Assembly (NCBI RefSeq): GCF_002086455.1
Contig: NZ_MVHC01000008.1
Coordinates: 99,574-163,573 of the forward strand
Direction of reading: 5' to 3'
From: Mycolicibacter algericus DSM 45454
GTDB lineage: Bacteria; Actinomycetota; Actinomycetes; Mycobacteriales; Mycobacteriaceae
Length of the DNA: 64,000 nt
The position numbers and the translations under genes are program-made. The first letter of the stretch is position 1; each line of letters begins with the position of its first letter. Below, one piece after another: positions 55,276-63,578 of this stretch. The notes under the pieces were generated by a model, which ran no database searches, was not told the DNA's origin, and saw only the letters and a program-made list of their open reading frames with translations.

Positions 55276-55403
55276 TACTGCAGGTCAGAAATGTTTTTTC
55301 GAACTCTCGTGCCAGATTTGTGCCATATTCGATCCGAAGACAGGCGCACTATGCCGGGGTGGCTGGGGGCGCCGATAGCTCGCTGGCGACGCGTTGCGTG
55401 TTT

Positions 55404-55666
55404 GACCCCGCAAAGGTGGGGTACCTGACTGTTGCTCCTGATGCCCGGAGTCTGACTTCTATAAATTCATGCCGCCCTGACCGGGCTGGCCTGGAAACAC
55501 GGTGTCGACGCGGGATGTGGAACGGCGAGCCAGGACTCAAATATTTTGGCCCGTCACAGGGTCTCCCCAAAGAGGGTGTCCTGTTAGAGGCCCGGCGTCT
55601 GGCTCACGGTCGTCATGCCGCCCCTGATGGGGTTGGCCCCCATGGACGATGCCGACGCCGGGCACG
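55404..55666 (+). ncRNA. Duplicated structured non-coding leader of the IS110 element, bridge-RNA candidate
   Basis: Two imperfect copies of a roughly 105-110-nt unit lie before the recombinase: copy 1 at 55404-55516 and copy 2 at 55560-55666. Both have a hairpin with an AAA-rich loop region, GCCCGG-GTCTG-CT, TCATGCCGCCC, TGA, GGG-TGGCC and GACGC blocks. In copy 2 GCCCGGCGTC (55590-55599) pairs perfectly with GACGCCGGGC (55654-55663) around an inner CCCC-TGAT-GGGG hairpin. IS110 elements are known to express a bridge RNA from non-coding DNA beside the recombinase gene; expression here is inference. Confidence 0.5.
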
Positions 55667-55696
55667 ACTCGAACTGCACATGGCCGGGAAGACAGC

Positions 55697-56758
55697 ATGG
55701 ACGTAGTGCTGGGCGTTGATGCCCACAAGAGGACCCACACCCTGGTGGCTGTCGATGGCGCGGGGCGGAAGCTGGCGGAGAAGACCGTCCCAACGACCAC
55801 CGTCGCCCACCAGGCGGCCATACGATGGGCGCGCCAGCGCTTCGGGACAGAGCTGGTATGGGCGGTCGAGGACTGCCGGTCCTTGACTGCCCGCTTGGAG
55901 CGGGATCTGCTGGGCGCGGGCCACACAGTGGTACGCGTCCCTCCGCACTTGATGGCCCGCACTCGCTCCTCGGCACGTGAACGGGGCAAGTCCGACGGCA
56001 TCGATGCCTTGGCCGTGGCACGGGCGTTCCTTCGTGAGCCCGACTTGCCTGTCGCCTACCACGACCCGACGTCAATGCAGCTGCGGGTGCTGGTCGACCG
56101 CAGAGACGACCTCGTCGTGCAGCGCACCGGCACGATCAATCGATTGCTGGTCCGAATCCATCATCTCGACCCTGGTCATCACACCCCCAGGAACTGGGTG
56201 GTCAAGAAAGCTCGCGCTGAAGTTGCCGCATGGCTCGCCAGCGAGGAGGGATTGATCGCAGAGCTCGCCCGCGACGAACTGGGCGACATCGAACGCCTCT
56301 TCCACGACGTCCAGATCCTTGACCGCCGCATCGGTGAACGGATTCGGGTCGCAGCACCCGCGCTACTGGACCTGCACGGGTGTGGAGAACTGACAGCTGC
56401 CAGGATCGTGGCCGAGGTGGCGCGGGTCGAGCGGTTCAAGAGTGAGGCCGCCTTCGCCCGCTACGTCGGCCTTGCACCCATCCCGCACACCTCTGGGACC
56501 TCGAACGTTCGCCTGTTGCCCACCAGGCAGGGCAACCGCCAACTCAACAAGGCCATCCACCGCATCGCCCTGACCCAGATCAACCGGGGCGGGCCAGGCA
56601 AAGACTACTTCCAGCGGCGCCTCGACGAGGGAGACAACCGCCACCGCGCACTGCGCTCACTCAAACGACGCCTCGCCCGCGTGGTCTACACCAGGCTCCA
56701 CACCGACCAGGCAGATGACGCGCCCACACGACTGCAAACGGCATCGACGTCCACCTAG
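55697..56758 (+). CDS. IS110-family recombinase (transposase)
   Basis: 353 residues from ATG 55697. The RuvC-like N-terminal domain has VLGVDAHKRTHTLVAVD (first Asp), AVEDCRSLT (Glu) and GKSDGIDALAVARAFL (Asp pair), the DEDD motif. The C-terminal Tnp domain has HGCGELTAARIVAEV and YVGLAPIPHTSGTSN, with the catalytic-Ser region. The protein is full length and looks intact. IS110 elements lack clear terminal inverted repeats, so the ends of the element are not defined here. Confidence 0.94.
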   Translation: MDVVLGVDAHKRTHTLVAVDGAGRKLAEKTVPTTTVAHQAAIRWARQRFGTELVWAVEDCRSLTARLERDLLGAGHTVVRVPPHLMARTRSSARERGKSDGIDALAVARAFLREPDLPVAYHDPTSMQLRVLVDRRDDLVVQRTGTINRLLVRIHHLDPGHHTPRNWVVKKARAEVAAWLASEEGLIAELARDELGDIERLFHDVQILDRRIGERIRVAAPALLDLHGCGELTAARIVAEVARVERFKSEAAFARYVGLAPIPHTSGTSNVRLLPTRQGNRQLNKAIHRIALTQINRGGPGKDYFQRRLDEGDNRHRALRSLKRRLARVVYTRLHTDQADDAPTRLQTASTST

Positions 56759-56760
56759 CG

Positions 56761-56963
56761 CCCCCACCATGGGCCGGGCTCGCACATCGGCTTCCGACCC
56801 CACGCGTTGCCATGCATCCGGTCGTGTGCTTGCCTAGCATGCGTAAGCGCCACGGGCCGCGCCCCAGCGGGTTGGCGATGACGGCGTCGAGAACCTGCGG
56901 ATAGCGCTGGCATGCCCCTCGTATTTCATGCAGCCTCGTCGAGAGTGCGTCGGCGATGGACAT
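56761..56963 (-). pseudogene. Gene fragment apparently cut by the IS110 element
   Basis: In the minus frame from ATG 56963, residues ADALSTRLHEIRGACQRYPQ and VLDAVIANPLGRGPWRLRML have GC-rich third positions and look coding. The frame overlaps the end of the DUF2637 gene and runs into the antisense of the recombinase at about 56760. It may be a truncated gene of the older element; no family recognised. Confidence 0.3.
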
Positions 56964-57756
56964 CCGCGGCATTGATGATGCGCGCCACCGTGGAGTGATG
57001 GACCCCCACACGCTTGGCGATCCTATTCAGCGGATCGCCCGCTTGGCGGGCGGCAAGGATCTGCGTGACGACGTCGACGGGTTGGCTGGTCGCCTTCATG
57101 GCGACCAGTTCCGCCGCGAGTTCCGCCGCGAGTCCACGCGCGTATGCATCCGCGCCGACCGCCGCGCCCTGAGCGCGGCGAGTACCCGCGCCAGATCGTT
57201 CCATCGCGGCCTTAGATGCAGGCGGCGCGGTTTGATGACCGCGGTTGGGTGACGCCGAACGCGCGGTAGGGGCCGCGGCTATATCCGCGCTACAGGGCGC
57301 GTTGCGCCTGCGACGTGCAGGTTGGTCGCCGACCGCGACGAGCGCCAGGGTCGCGACTCCGATCGCGAGGTCGATCACCAGCGGCAGGACGGGCGCGAGT
57401 CCGGGTCGGATTCCCGCGATGACCGCAAGGTCACGCAGCGCGACGAACGACAACAGGAACGCACCCAGCGCGAGTGCGGTAGTCGCGGCGAGAGCGACGC
57501 GATAGGTATGTCCGAACGTGCTGGCCTTCGCCAAGACGGCAAGGCCGTGCACGCCCAGTAGAAGCACCGTCGGCGGCACGACGGCGACCCCCGTCGCGAG
57601 CCACTGGGTGTCCGGCGTCGCCAGAATCCAGGCATGGGCCACATTGCCCACCAGCGAGACACAGGTGGACAGGATGAGCCAGGTCCAGAAGAACCGGACC
57701 GCCCGGCGATGGTGGCGGTGCGCGAGGTCCGCAGCGGTGAGCCTGATAGCTGTCAT
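56926..57756 (-). CDS. DUF2637 membrane protein with C-terminal HTH
   Basis: 276 residues from ATG 57756. Four hydrophobic segments (WTWLILSTCVSLVGNVAHAW; LATGVAVVPPTVLLLGVHGL; VALAATTALALGAFLLSFVA; LPLVIDLAIGVATLALVAV) match DUF2637, found in actinobacterial plasmid, phage and integrative elements, including spread-type proteins. After an Arg/Ala-rich linker, DPLNRIAKRVGVHHSTVARI is a resolvase-like HTH. It overlaps the upstream XRE gene by 4 bases. A role in element transfer or maintenance is inferred from the family's distribution. Confidence 0.75.
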   Translation of the reverse strand: MTAIRLTAADLAHRHHRRAVRFFWTWLILSTCVSLVGNVAHAWILATPDTQWLATGVAVVPPTVLLLGVHGLAVLAKASTFGHTYRVALAATTALALGAFLLSFVALRDLAVIAGIRPGLAPVLPLVIDLAIGVATLALVAVGDQPARRRRNAPCSADIAAAPTARSASPNRGHQTAPPASKAAMERSGAGTRRAQGAAVGADAYARGLAAELAAELVAMKATSQPVDVVTQILAARQAGDPLNRIAKRVGVHHSTVARIINAADVHRRRTLDEAA

Positions 57757-57977
57757 GCCCCCTCTCCCGTCAGGGTGCACTCGAGCGTCTCGCCGTTGAC
57801 GTCAATCACCAACGTCGCCGATGCCCCCAATGCGGTGAGGTAGGCGCTCAGCGTCGACAACAACATGTCGGATTGGCGCTCGAGTCTGCTGATCTGCCCC
57901 TGGCTGGTGTTCAGCGCGGCGGCCAGCTGCACTTGAGTGACCCCAGCGATACGGCGAATCTCCGATAGGTCGATCAC
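57753..57977 (-). CDS. Small XRE-family regulator
   Basis: 74 residues from GTG 57977, preceded by GGGGG. The HTH is VTQVQLAAALNTSQGQISRL, followed by LSTLSAYLTALGASATLVID. It overlaps the DUF2637 gene (ATGA type), so the two form an operon. It is divergent from the gene at 58062, with an inverted repeat in between; it probably controls both. The C-terminal half resembles antitoxin-like XRE proteins, but no toxin partner is visible. Confidence 0.8.
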   Translation of the reverse strand: MIDLSEIRRIAGVTQVQLAAALNTSQGQISRLERQSDMLLSTLSAYLTALGASATLVIDVNGETLECTLTGEGA

Positions 57978-58001
57978 ACCCCCAATAATACATTAATGCG
58001 A

Positions 58002-58019
58002 TATAGCTCTGATGCTATA
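58002..58019. promoter_or_regulatory. Inverted repeat in the divergent XRE promoter region
   Basis: TATAGC-TCTGAT-GCTATA is a perfect 6-6-6 inverted repeat between the XRE gene and the rightward gene, in an AT-rich spot. It is a likely operator for the XRE protein. Confidence 0.6.
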
Positions 58020-58061
58020 CTGGTGGTGGAGCGAGACGCGTAACCAGCAAGGGAGGCCCCA

Positions 58062-58460
58062 GTGAATCGAGGAGTCTGCCAGTTACCCCACCCAGTCCAG
58101 TCCATACCCTGTACCGATGCGGTCAGCCGCGGGTACTGCCCGTTCTGCGTCACTGCGGCGCGCATCCCCCTCGGGCCGATCAACCGGTCGCTGGGAATGC
58201 CTGAGGGCGTCAAGCAGGCGGCGCTGGATCGCCTAGTCCGCATGGTTACTGTCAACATGTTCTGCTCGGTCGAGGATCGCCAGCACCTGGCGATGCTGCT
58301 CGACACCGATGGCGCGCTGCGGGCCTTGTCGGCACGCGATGCCATCTGCGCAGTCGGGTCGTCGCGACCCGACATGCGAGACAGTCAGCGGCGGCGTCCG
58401 GAAGCGCGCCGGATCTGTCGCGGGCGAACACTATTGACACCGGCCAGGCAAGGTCGCTGA
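58062..58460 (+). CDS. Unknown small protein with a CxxC pair
   Basis: 132 residues from GTG 58062, with GGGAGG well placed upstream. The N-terminal third has PCTDAVSRGYCPFCVTAARI, a possible zinc-binding knuckle; the rest has a helical LDRLVRMVTVNMFCSVED segment and a basic tail. No family recognised. The strong ribosome site and position after a divergent promoter support a real gene of the mobile region. Confidence 0.55.
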   Translation: MNRGVCQLPHPVQSIPCTDAVSRGYCPFCVTAARIPLGPINRSLGMPEGVKQAALDRLVRMVTVNMFCSVEDRQHLAMLLDTDGALRALSARDAICAVGSSRPDMRDSQRRRPEARRICRGRTLLTPARQGR

Positions 58461-58556
58461 CGCTTCCGCGCGCGTCGCGGACCTCCTGGAGGCCTGACGC
58501 TTCCACGACCCCCAGAACCCTCCCCCGCCGCACCGGCGGCTGAAAGGACGGCCACA

Positions 58557-58991
58557 ATGCATTGGCTAGTCTCGTCGGCAAATCCCGACGACGTCACCCG
58601 CTTCGAAGTGCGGGCGCGCTACACCCAGCGACTCGTACTGACCAGAGCCGTGTGCCGGGAACTGGGACACGCGACACTCGATGACGTCGTCGGCGAACCT
58701 GCCCGAGAGGCCCTGCGACTACTCACCACATGGATACATTCGGCCTACGGCCTGCCAGAAGACCGCGGTGTCGACTACCGCCACGGCCTCGACGACCCCC
58801 AACTCGATGAATACGGCAGCGACCTAAAGCCCGAACTCGAACTGGGGACCGAAGTGTGCGCGGCCATGTTCATGGTCTTCACCGCCGACAAAGACTGGGA
58901 GCTCAAGAGCGACGTTAGACACCTCCAGCGAAAGCTAGAGGCTTACCGAGATGCCTACCCGACCGACAGCGGGAGCAACAGAGAGCCCTAG
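58557..58991 (+). CDS. Unknown protein of the mobile region
   Basis: 144 residues from ATG 58557 with AAAGGA upstream. It is acidic, helical and without membrane segments; notable stretches are MHWLVSSANPDDVTRFEVRA and AAMFMVFTADKDWELKSDV. No family recognised. It follows the gene at 58062 after about 96 bases in the same direction and may be co-transcribed. Confidence 0.6.
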   Translation: MHWLVSSANPDDVTRFEVRARYTQRLVLTRAVCRELGHATLDDVVGEPAREALRLLTTWIHSAYGLPEDRGVDYRHGLDDPQLDEYGSDLKPELELGTEVCAAMFMVFTADKDWELKSDVRHLQRKLEAYRDAYPTDSGSNREP

Positions 58992-59106
58992 ACACCCCTA
59001 CGGTAGCTGGCGGGCGAATTACGCCGACGCTCTCGATGGTGTCGCCAAGATTGCGATGCCGATCAAGAGGCCCGTTCCCCTACCGAGTTCACTGCTCTCG
59101 GGCACG

Positions 59107-59382
59107 TCAGTCATCCTCATGCGGAGTCACCGAAGCCGCCTTCTCCCGCAGAGTTCGTCGCAACCACTCGTCAAGCTGGTCCCGCTTACGCTCCTGCTCG
59201 TCGTGACGGTGCTGACCGGCACTCTCGGTGAGGTGCAGGTTGCGCAGCTCAGCCTGGCGCATCGCCTCGGCCTGCGGCAACAGCATGTACGGGTTGCCGT
59301 ACTTGACCCGGGCATACTTCAGCATCTCAGCACCACGAAGCGCCTCAAGATACTGACGGTGCTCAGATGTCACGGCCCTCAC
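59107..59382 (-). CDS. Unknown charged helical protein
   Basis: 91 residues from GTG 59382, preceded by GGAGG with 6-base spacing. It is rich in Arg, Glu and Gln (MLLPQAEAMRQAELRNLHL; RDQLDEWLRRTLREKA) and likely forms a coiled coil. No family recognised. The strong ribosome site supports translation. Confidence 0.5.
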   Translation of the reverse strand: MRAVTSEHRQYLEALRGAEMLKYARVKYGNPYMLLPQAEAMRQAELRNLHLTESAGQHRHDEQERKRDQLDEWLRRTLREKAASVTPHEDD

Positions 59383-59863
59383 GGCGCCCTCCTAGCGATC
59401 TGGCCACGCCATTCACTTGCTTCGATATGACACATTTCGGATGCTAGCCAAACCTCCTACCGAAGTTCGACCTCACACTTTCAGGCGGCAGTCCACCCTG
59501 GTCACACGCGGTGGCTGCAATTCTGCTGATAGGTGCGCTGTCTGATCACCGCCTCAGGGCGGCGCGACGCGGCGGTCACTCGGTTGGAGACTAGCCTGCG
59601 CGTCAACGAGGTGACCGGTCTATGGATCGACGGCGTTGACGTGTAAATGAGTCTGATCGTCGTCCGCCGCGGCGAGGAAGCGGAAGTGCCACGTTCAGCC
59701 CAATGGGGGATCTGGACGGGGGGAAGCCTCGAAGGGCAAAAGGAAGGAGGAGCGCAGCCAGCCCGAGACCCACCCGTATAACACCATCCACGTGGGTGCT
59801 CTGGGACACTATCTTCACCATCAGGTCGGACGGGAGCCGGGAGCCCGGGAGAGGCGTGGAGGC
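59383..59863. other. Gene-poor stretch holding a recombinase remnant
   Basis: About 480 bases without an intact gene. Frames on the minus strand (for example 59502-59873) lack ribosome sites and family features. The recognisable item is a tyrosine-recombinase fragment at 59533-59646. The rest looks like decayed element DNA plus the promoter region of the EVE-HNH gene. Confidence 0.5.
59533..59646 (+). pseudogene. Fragment of a tyrosine recombinase (integrase)
   Basis: The plus frame 59533-59646 reads SGRRDAAVTRLETSLRVNEV followed by TGLWIDGVDV and a stop. This matches the core of XerC/phage-type recombinases, RRDAA-RLL-TGLRVSE-GL-DVD, which contains the first catalytic Arg (here in SLRVNE). 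Both sides of the catalytic domain are missing, so this is a relic of the integrase that may have brought the region in. Confidence 0.5.
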
Positions 59864-61069
59864 ATGAAAACATGGATATTCCAGGCCAACCCGAGGCGCT
59901 ACGACATCATGGCCGTGCTGGAGAATCGCGTTCCAATAGAGAGATGGTCGATAACCCAGCATGCTGACGAGATCGCCCCGGGGGACCGCGCCGTGCTGTG
60001 GGTAGGCGGCCCGGATGCACCCGGTGTCTACGCCGTCGGGGTGGTCACAGGTGAACCATTTACAACAGTGACTGATGATCCGCATTGGCGGCAGCCCGAG
60101 GACCGCCCGGCCCCGAGGTTATGGTGCCCAGTCCATTTCGACACGATCCTGCTCGGCAACCTGATCCCTAGGGCCGACCTGAAATCGGATGCCCGCTTCG
60201 TCCGGTCGCGGATCATCACGCAACCTTTCGCCGGGAATCCGTTCCCGGTCACGAACACCGAATGGCAAGCCATCGCCGACCGGCTACCGCCGATAACTCC
60301 TGGGCTCAACCCGGTTAGAGATAAGACGAACTGGGCCTGGGATGAGGTTGTCCTGGCTTGCGACCTTGTAGTAGGCAACAATTGGCAGACCATCTCGGAA
60401 TCTGACCCCGCGGTCCACGAACTCTCGGTATACCTTCGCGCCCAACACCCCGCTCCGGTCCCGGACCAGTTTCGCAGCACAAGTTCCGTCCACCGAAAAC
60501 TTGAGAACATCCGTACCGCCCATCCCACCTACAAGGGCAAGTCGACTAAAGGTGGGAGAACTACTCGCATGGCCGTAGAGGCGTTCCTGGCCAACCCTGA
60601 CGGTATGCACCGGGCAGCGGAGGAATTACGGCGGTATGACCGCCTCGCCCGCCCGACGGCGGACGCCAACGCCGATTGGGGAGATGCCGAACCCGACGGT
60701 GAAACCGGACCCGATTACGCAGCCTCCGTCGAAGGCCGCGTCGTCCAGCGGCTTGTGAACCTCCGCGAGCGCGATCCCAAGCTGCGGAACGCCAAGATCA
60801 AGCAGGCCCGGAGGCTCACCGGAGCCATCGCCTGTGAAGTATGCGGGTTCGACTTTGGGAAGGTCTACGGCGAGTTGGGCGAGGGCTTCATTCATGTCCA
60901 CCACCGCGTACCCCTGCACTTCACCAAAGAGACGCTGTCCACCTTGGACGATCTAGTGCTGGTGTGCGCGAACTGCCACCAGATGATCCACCGCCGACCC
61001 TCCTGGAAGTCGCCGGAGGACCTTAAGGCGATCATCGCTGCCGTAGCGGGTGGGCCCCAACCCGGGTAA
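59864..61069 (+). CDS. EVE-domain HNH endonuclease, type IV restriction candidate
   Basis: 401 residues from ATG 59864, with GGAGG adjacent. The EVE domain (about 1-160) starts KTWIFQANPRRYDIM and has GDRAVLWVGGPDAPGVYAVG and FVRSRIITQPF. The middle (170-280) has FRSTSSVHRKLENIRTAHP, seen in modification-dependent HNH nucleases. The C-terminal HNH has CEVCGFDF, HVHHRVPL and LVCANCHQMIH, with zinc Cys pairs. EVE domains bind modified bases, and EVE-HNH proteins such as VcaM4I cut DNA with modified cytosine. It is followed by an m5C methyltransferase gene, which raises a self-targeting question. Confidence 0.85.
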   Translation: MKTWIFQANPRRYDIMAVLENRVPIERWSITQHADEIAPGDRAVLWVGGPDAPGVYAVGVVTGEPFTTVTDDPHWRQPEDRPAPRLWCPVHFDTILLGNLIPRADLKSDARFVRSRIITQPFAGNPFPVTNTEWQAIADRLPPITPGLNPVRDKTNWAWDEVVLACDLVVGNNWQTISESDPAVHELSVYLRAQHPAPVPDQFRSTSSVHRKLENIRTAHPTYKGKSTKGGRTTRMAVEAFLANPDGMHRAAEELRRYDRLARPTADANADWGDAEPDGETGPDYAASVEGRVVQRLVNLRERDPKLRNAKIKQARRLTGAIACEVCGFDFGKVYGELGEGFIHVHHRVPLHFTKETLSTLDDLVLVCANCHQMIHRRPSWKSPEDLKAIIAAVAGGPQPG

Positions 61070-61119
61070 CCCTTACGAGCATCAAGTCGTCCAGCGAGCC
61101 TGTCGATGAAGCGAGAGCC

Positions 61120-61138
61120 CTGGGAGTTAGGCTCCCAG
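61120..61138. promoter_or_regulatory. 7-bp-stem inverted repeat before the methyltransferase gene
   Basis: CTGGGAG-TTAGG-CTCCCAG lies 47 bases before the methyltransferase GTG and 50 bases after the EVE-HNH stop. It could end the upstream transcript or serve as an operator, as many C5-methyltransferases regulate their own gene. Confidence 0.4.
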
Positions 61139-61185
61139 ATGTCGTAGTCGAGCGGTACCGTCCGGCCCATGTTGAAAGGCAGAAT

Positions 61186-62148
61186 GTGACCCTCACCTCG
61201 GTCGAGATATGCACCGGAGCGGGCGGGCAAGCTCTTGGGCTCCACAACGCAGGCTTCACCCACCGCGCCGTGGTTGAGGTAGACCCACACGCCTGCGCGA
61301 CGTTGCGGCTGAACAGGCCCCAGTGGAACGTGTTGGAGATGAACCTGCTTGATGAGTGGGACGCCTCGGTGTATGCCGGGGTTGACCTTCTCGCTGGGGG
61401 TGTGCCATGCCCTCCGTTCTCCAAGGCAGGGCGGCAACTCGGGGCCGATGACGAACGCGACCTGTTTCCTCGCGCCCTGGAGCTTGCCGAGGTGCTGCAG
61501 CCCAAGGCCGTGATGCTAGAAAACGTACGCGGCCTCCTCGATCCGCAGTTCGACAACTATCGCCACGGCGTCAACGACCGGCTGAAATCGCTCGGCTACG
61601 AGCCGTACTGGAAGCTGCTCAACGCCTCCGACTACGGGGTGCCGCAGCTCCGCCCGCGCGTGATCATGGTGGCGATCCGCGACGGGCTGCGCGAGTTCCA
61701 GTGGCCTACGCCGAACCGTGAACCGGCGCTGTCGGTCGGCGAAGCGCTCAAAGACCTCATGGGCGCCAACGGCTGGGAGGGCGTTGACGACTGGGCACGC
61801 CGCGCCAGCACGATCGCGCCGACGCTGGTCGGCGGCTCCAAGAAGCACGGCGGACCAGATCTCGGTCCCACCCGCGCGCGCAAGGCATGGCTGGCGCTAG
61901 GCGTAGACGGCAGAACCATTGCCGAGGAGGCACCCGGTCCCGGCTACGAGGGGGTGCCCCGGCTGACGGTGCGGATGGCGGCGCGGCTCCAGGGCTTCCC
62001 AGACTGGTGGGAGTTCGCGGGCCGCAAGACCGCCGCGTACCGTCAGGTAGGAAACGCGTTCCCACCGCCGGTGGCCGAGGCGGTCGGCCTCCAGATCAAG
62101 AAGGCCATACGCAAGCCCGCGAAGAAGTCGCTGGCTTCGGTCGCGTGA
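61186..62148 (+). CDS. DNA (cytosine-5) methyltransferase
   Basis: 320 residues from GTG 61186. C5-methyltransferase motifs: I EICTGAGGQALGLHNAGF, IV GGVPCPPFSKAGRQ with the catalytic Cys, VI MLENVRGL, VIII QLRPRVIMVAI, X RQVGNAFPPPVA. The target-recognition region lies at about 195-260. It would methylate cytosine in the site cut by the restriction enzyme encoded next, with which it shares a 4-base GTGA overlap. Confidence 0.94.
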   Translation: MTLTSVEICTGAGGQALGLHNAGFTHRAVVEVDPHACATLRLNRPQWNVLEMNLLDEWDASVYAGVDLLAGGVPCPPFSKAGRQLGADDERDLFPRALELAEVLQPKAVMLENVRGLLDPQFDNYRHGVNDRLKSLGYEPYWKLLNASDYGVPQLRPRVIMVAIRDGLREFQWPTPNREPALSVGEALKDLMGANGWEGVDDWARRASTIAPTLVGGSKKHGGPDLGPTRARKAWLALGVDGRTIAEEAPGPGYEGVPRLTVRMAARLQGFPDWWEFAGRKTAAYRQVGNAFPPPVAEAVGLQIKKAIRKPAKKSLASVA

Positions 62149-63074
62149 TAGGCGAGATAACAAAGGCACGCAACCGGTTCCACGCGAGCCTGGTCGCCGA
62201 CTACACGCTGTCGATGTCGCCGGACGGTGTGGCGTCGAACGCCGACGGTAGCCAGAAGACGAGCAGGGCTATCGCCGGGTACATCGCGGAACAGTTGGGG
62301 GCGCAGACCCAGGAGAAGCTCAAGGGGCAGCAGGCAGGCACCCAGTTCGAGCGCGCGGTGAAAGTCTTCCTTGACGAGACATTCCCCCACCTTCAGAGCG
62401 TGCGACCCGGCGCATGGACGGTCATCAACGTCGGTGGTAAGAGGCGACACGGCAGAAAGAACGTCATCAAGCCCGGCGAGTTCAACAGCAAGAACGAGGA
62501 TGTCAACCAAATTTCTAAGTATGAGCCCTATACGCACCTCGCCGACCTAGCCATGGCTATCGAGGAAAACCGCAATCTGGAGGCGGTGCTTGGAAACTCG
62601 TACGAGATCGGCCCCGACATCCTGGTACTGCGAGACCCGGTAGCCGACGACGAGATCAACCGCGACAAGCAGGGGAACTCCCTATCACTGGTTGATGACC
62701 ATACCGCCCGCCACACGATCATCCGTAGCGCAAATCAGCCGAAGCAGATCATCCACGCCCTAGTCTCGTGCAAGTGGACTATCCGGTCGGACCGCGCCCA
62801 GAACTCGCGATCGGAGGCACTCAACATCATGCGCAACCGCAAGGGCCGCACCCCGCACATCGTCGTCGTGACCGGGGAACCCACCCCGTCGCGCCTAGCG
62901 TCGCTCGCGCTCGGTACTGGCGACTTAGACATCGTTTACCATTTCGCACTGCCCGAACTGGTCGAGGGAGTGAAACTGTCCGGGAACGATGAGGCGATCA
63001 CTATGCTCGACATACTCATCACAGGCCAGCGACTGCGGGACATCACCGATCTCGCTCTTGACCTGGCCGTCTAG
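62145..63074 (+). CDS. Type II restriction endonuclease, NgoMIV-like
   Basis: 309 residues from GTG 62145. The active-site pattern is that of NgoMIV: Glu69 in GTQFERAV, Asp158 in IGPDILVLRDP, Cys209-Lys210 in LVSCKWTIRSD and Glu224 in RSEALN, with the Lys-to-Glu spacing (14) as I recall for NgoMIV (E70, D140, K187, E201). NgoMIV is a tetrameric enzyme that cuts GCCGGC. The same site here is an inference from family and from the m5C methyltransferase partner. The gene ends in a 4-base overlap with the convergent Vsr gene. Confidence 0.85.
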   Translation: MIGEITKARNRFHASLVADYTLSMSPDGVASNADGSQKTSRAIAGYIAEQLGAQTQEKLKGQQAGTQFERAVKVFLDETFPHLQSVRPGAWTVINVGGKRRHGRKNVIKPGEFNSKNEDVNQISKYEPYTHLADLAMAIEENRNLEAVLGNSYEIGPDILVLRDPVADDEINRDKQGNSLSLVDDHTARHTIIRSANQPKQIIHALVSCKWTIRSDRAQNSRSEALNIMRNRKGRTPHIVVVTGEPTPSRLASLALGTGDLDIVYHFALPELVEGVKLSGNDEAITMLDILITGQRLRDITDLALDLAV

Positions 63075-63502
63075 CCGCCAGGCTGCCAGCCCGTGGTCTT
63101 CATCGCGTTAGTCACCAGTCTCACGCAGCCGTCGAGGTCGTTCTTCACGTCCTGATCCCAGACGCGCACCACGCTCCAGCCCATCTCGCGCAGCGCGGAG
63201 TCGGCGGCCCGGTCGCGTTCGATATTGCGGGCAATCTTGGTGCGCCAGTAGTCAGACGAAGCCGTCTCGGGGTTCCAGTGATCGGGGTGGCCGTGCCAGA
63301 ACACGCCATCGACGAATACCGCCACCTTCCAGCGGATGAAGCTGAGGTCGGGACTGCCGGGGATGTCTTTGCGGTGGAGCCGGTAGCCCGTCGCGCCCGC
63401 ACGCCGCAGCGCCGCCCGCAGTGCAAGCTCAGGCTTGGTGTCTTTGGCGCGGATCGCCGCCATATTACGTGAGCGCCCCTCGGGGGATATGTGATCGGCC
63501 AC
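63071..63502 (-). CDS. vsr: Very-short-patch-repair endonuclease (Vsr)
   Basis: 143 residues from GTG 63502. Family motifs: SPEGRSRNMAAIRAKDTKPE, IPGSPDLSFIRWKVAVFVDG with the metal-binding Asp and VFWHGHPDHW with the catalytic His. Vsr nicks next to T:G mismatches that arise when 5-methylcytosine deaminates, so it protects the methylated sites of the adjoining methyltransferase. The gene is convergent with the restriction enzyme gene. Confidence 0.93.
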   Translation of the reverse strand: MADHISPEGRSRNMAAIRAKDTKPELALRAALRRAGATGYRLHRKDIPGSPDLSFIRWKVAVFVDGVFWHGHPDHWNPETASSDYWRTKIARNIERDRAADSALREMGWSVVRVWDQDVKNDLDGCVRLVTNAMKTTGWQPGG

Positions 63503-63578
63503 GGCCTACCAGTCTGCCTGAGGCACCCATTGAGCTGAAACCCCAACAAGACCGACATGGCCTTGCAAGGCTTCACCG

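Noticed and set aside
57753..58460. A toxin-antitoxin pair made of the XRE gene and its neighbours
   Set aside because: The partner in the XRE operon is a DUF2637 membrane protein, and the divergent gene has no toxin motif.
59502..60085. Minus-strand frames before the EVE-HNH gene
   Set aside because: They lack ribosome sites and family patterns and overlap the recombinase relic and the EVE-HNH start.
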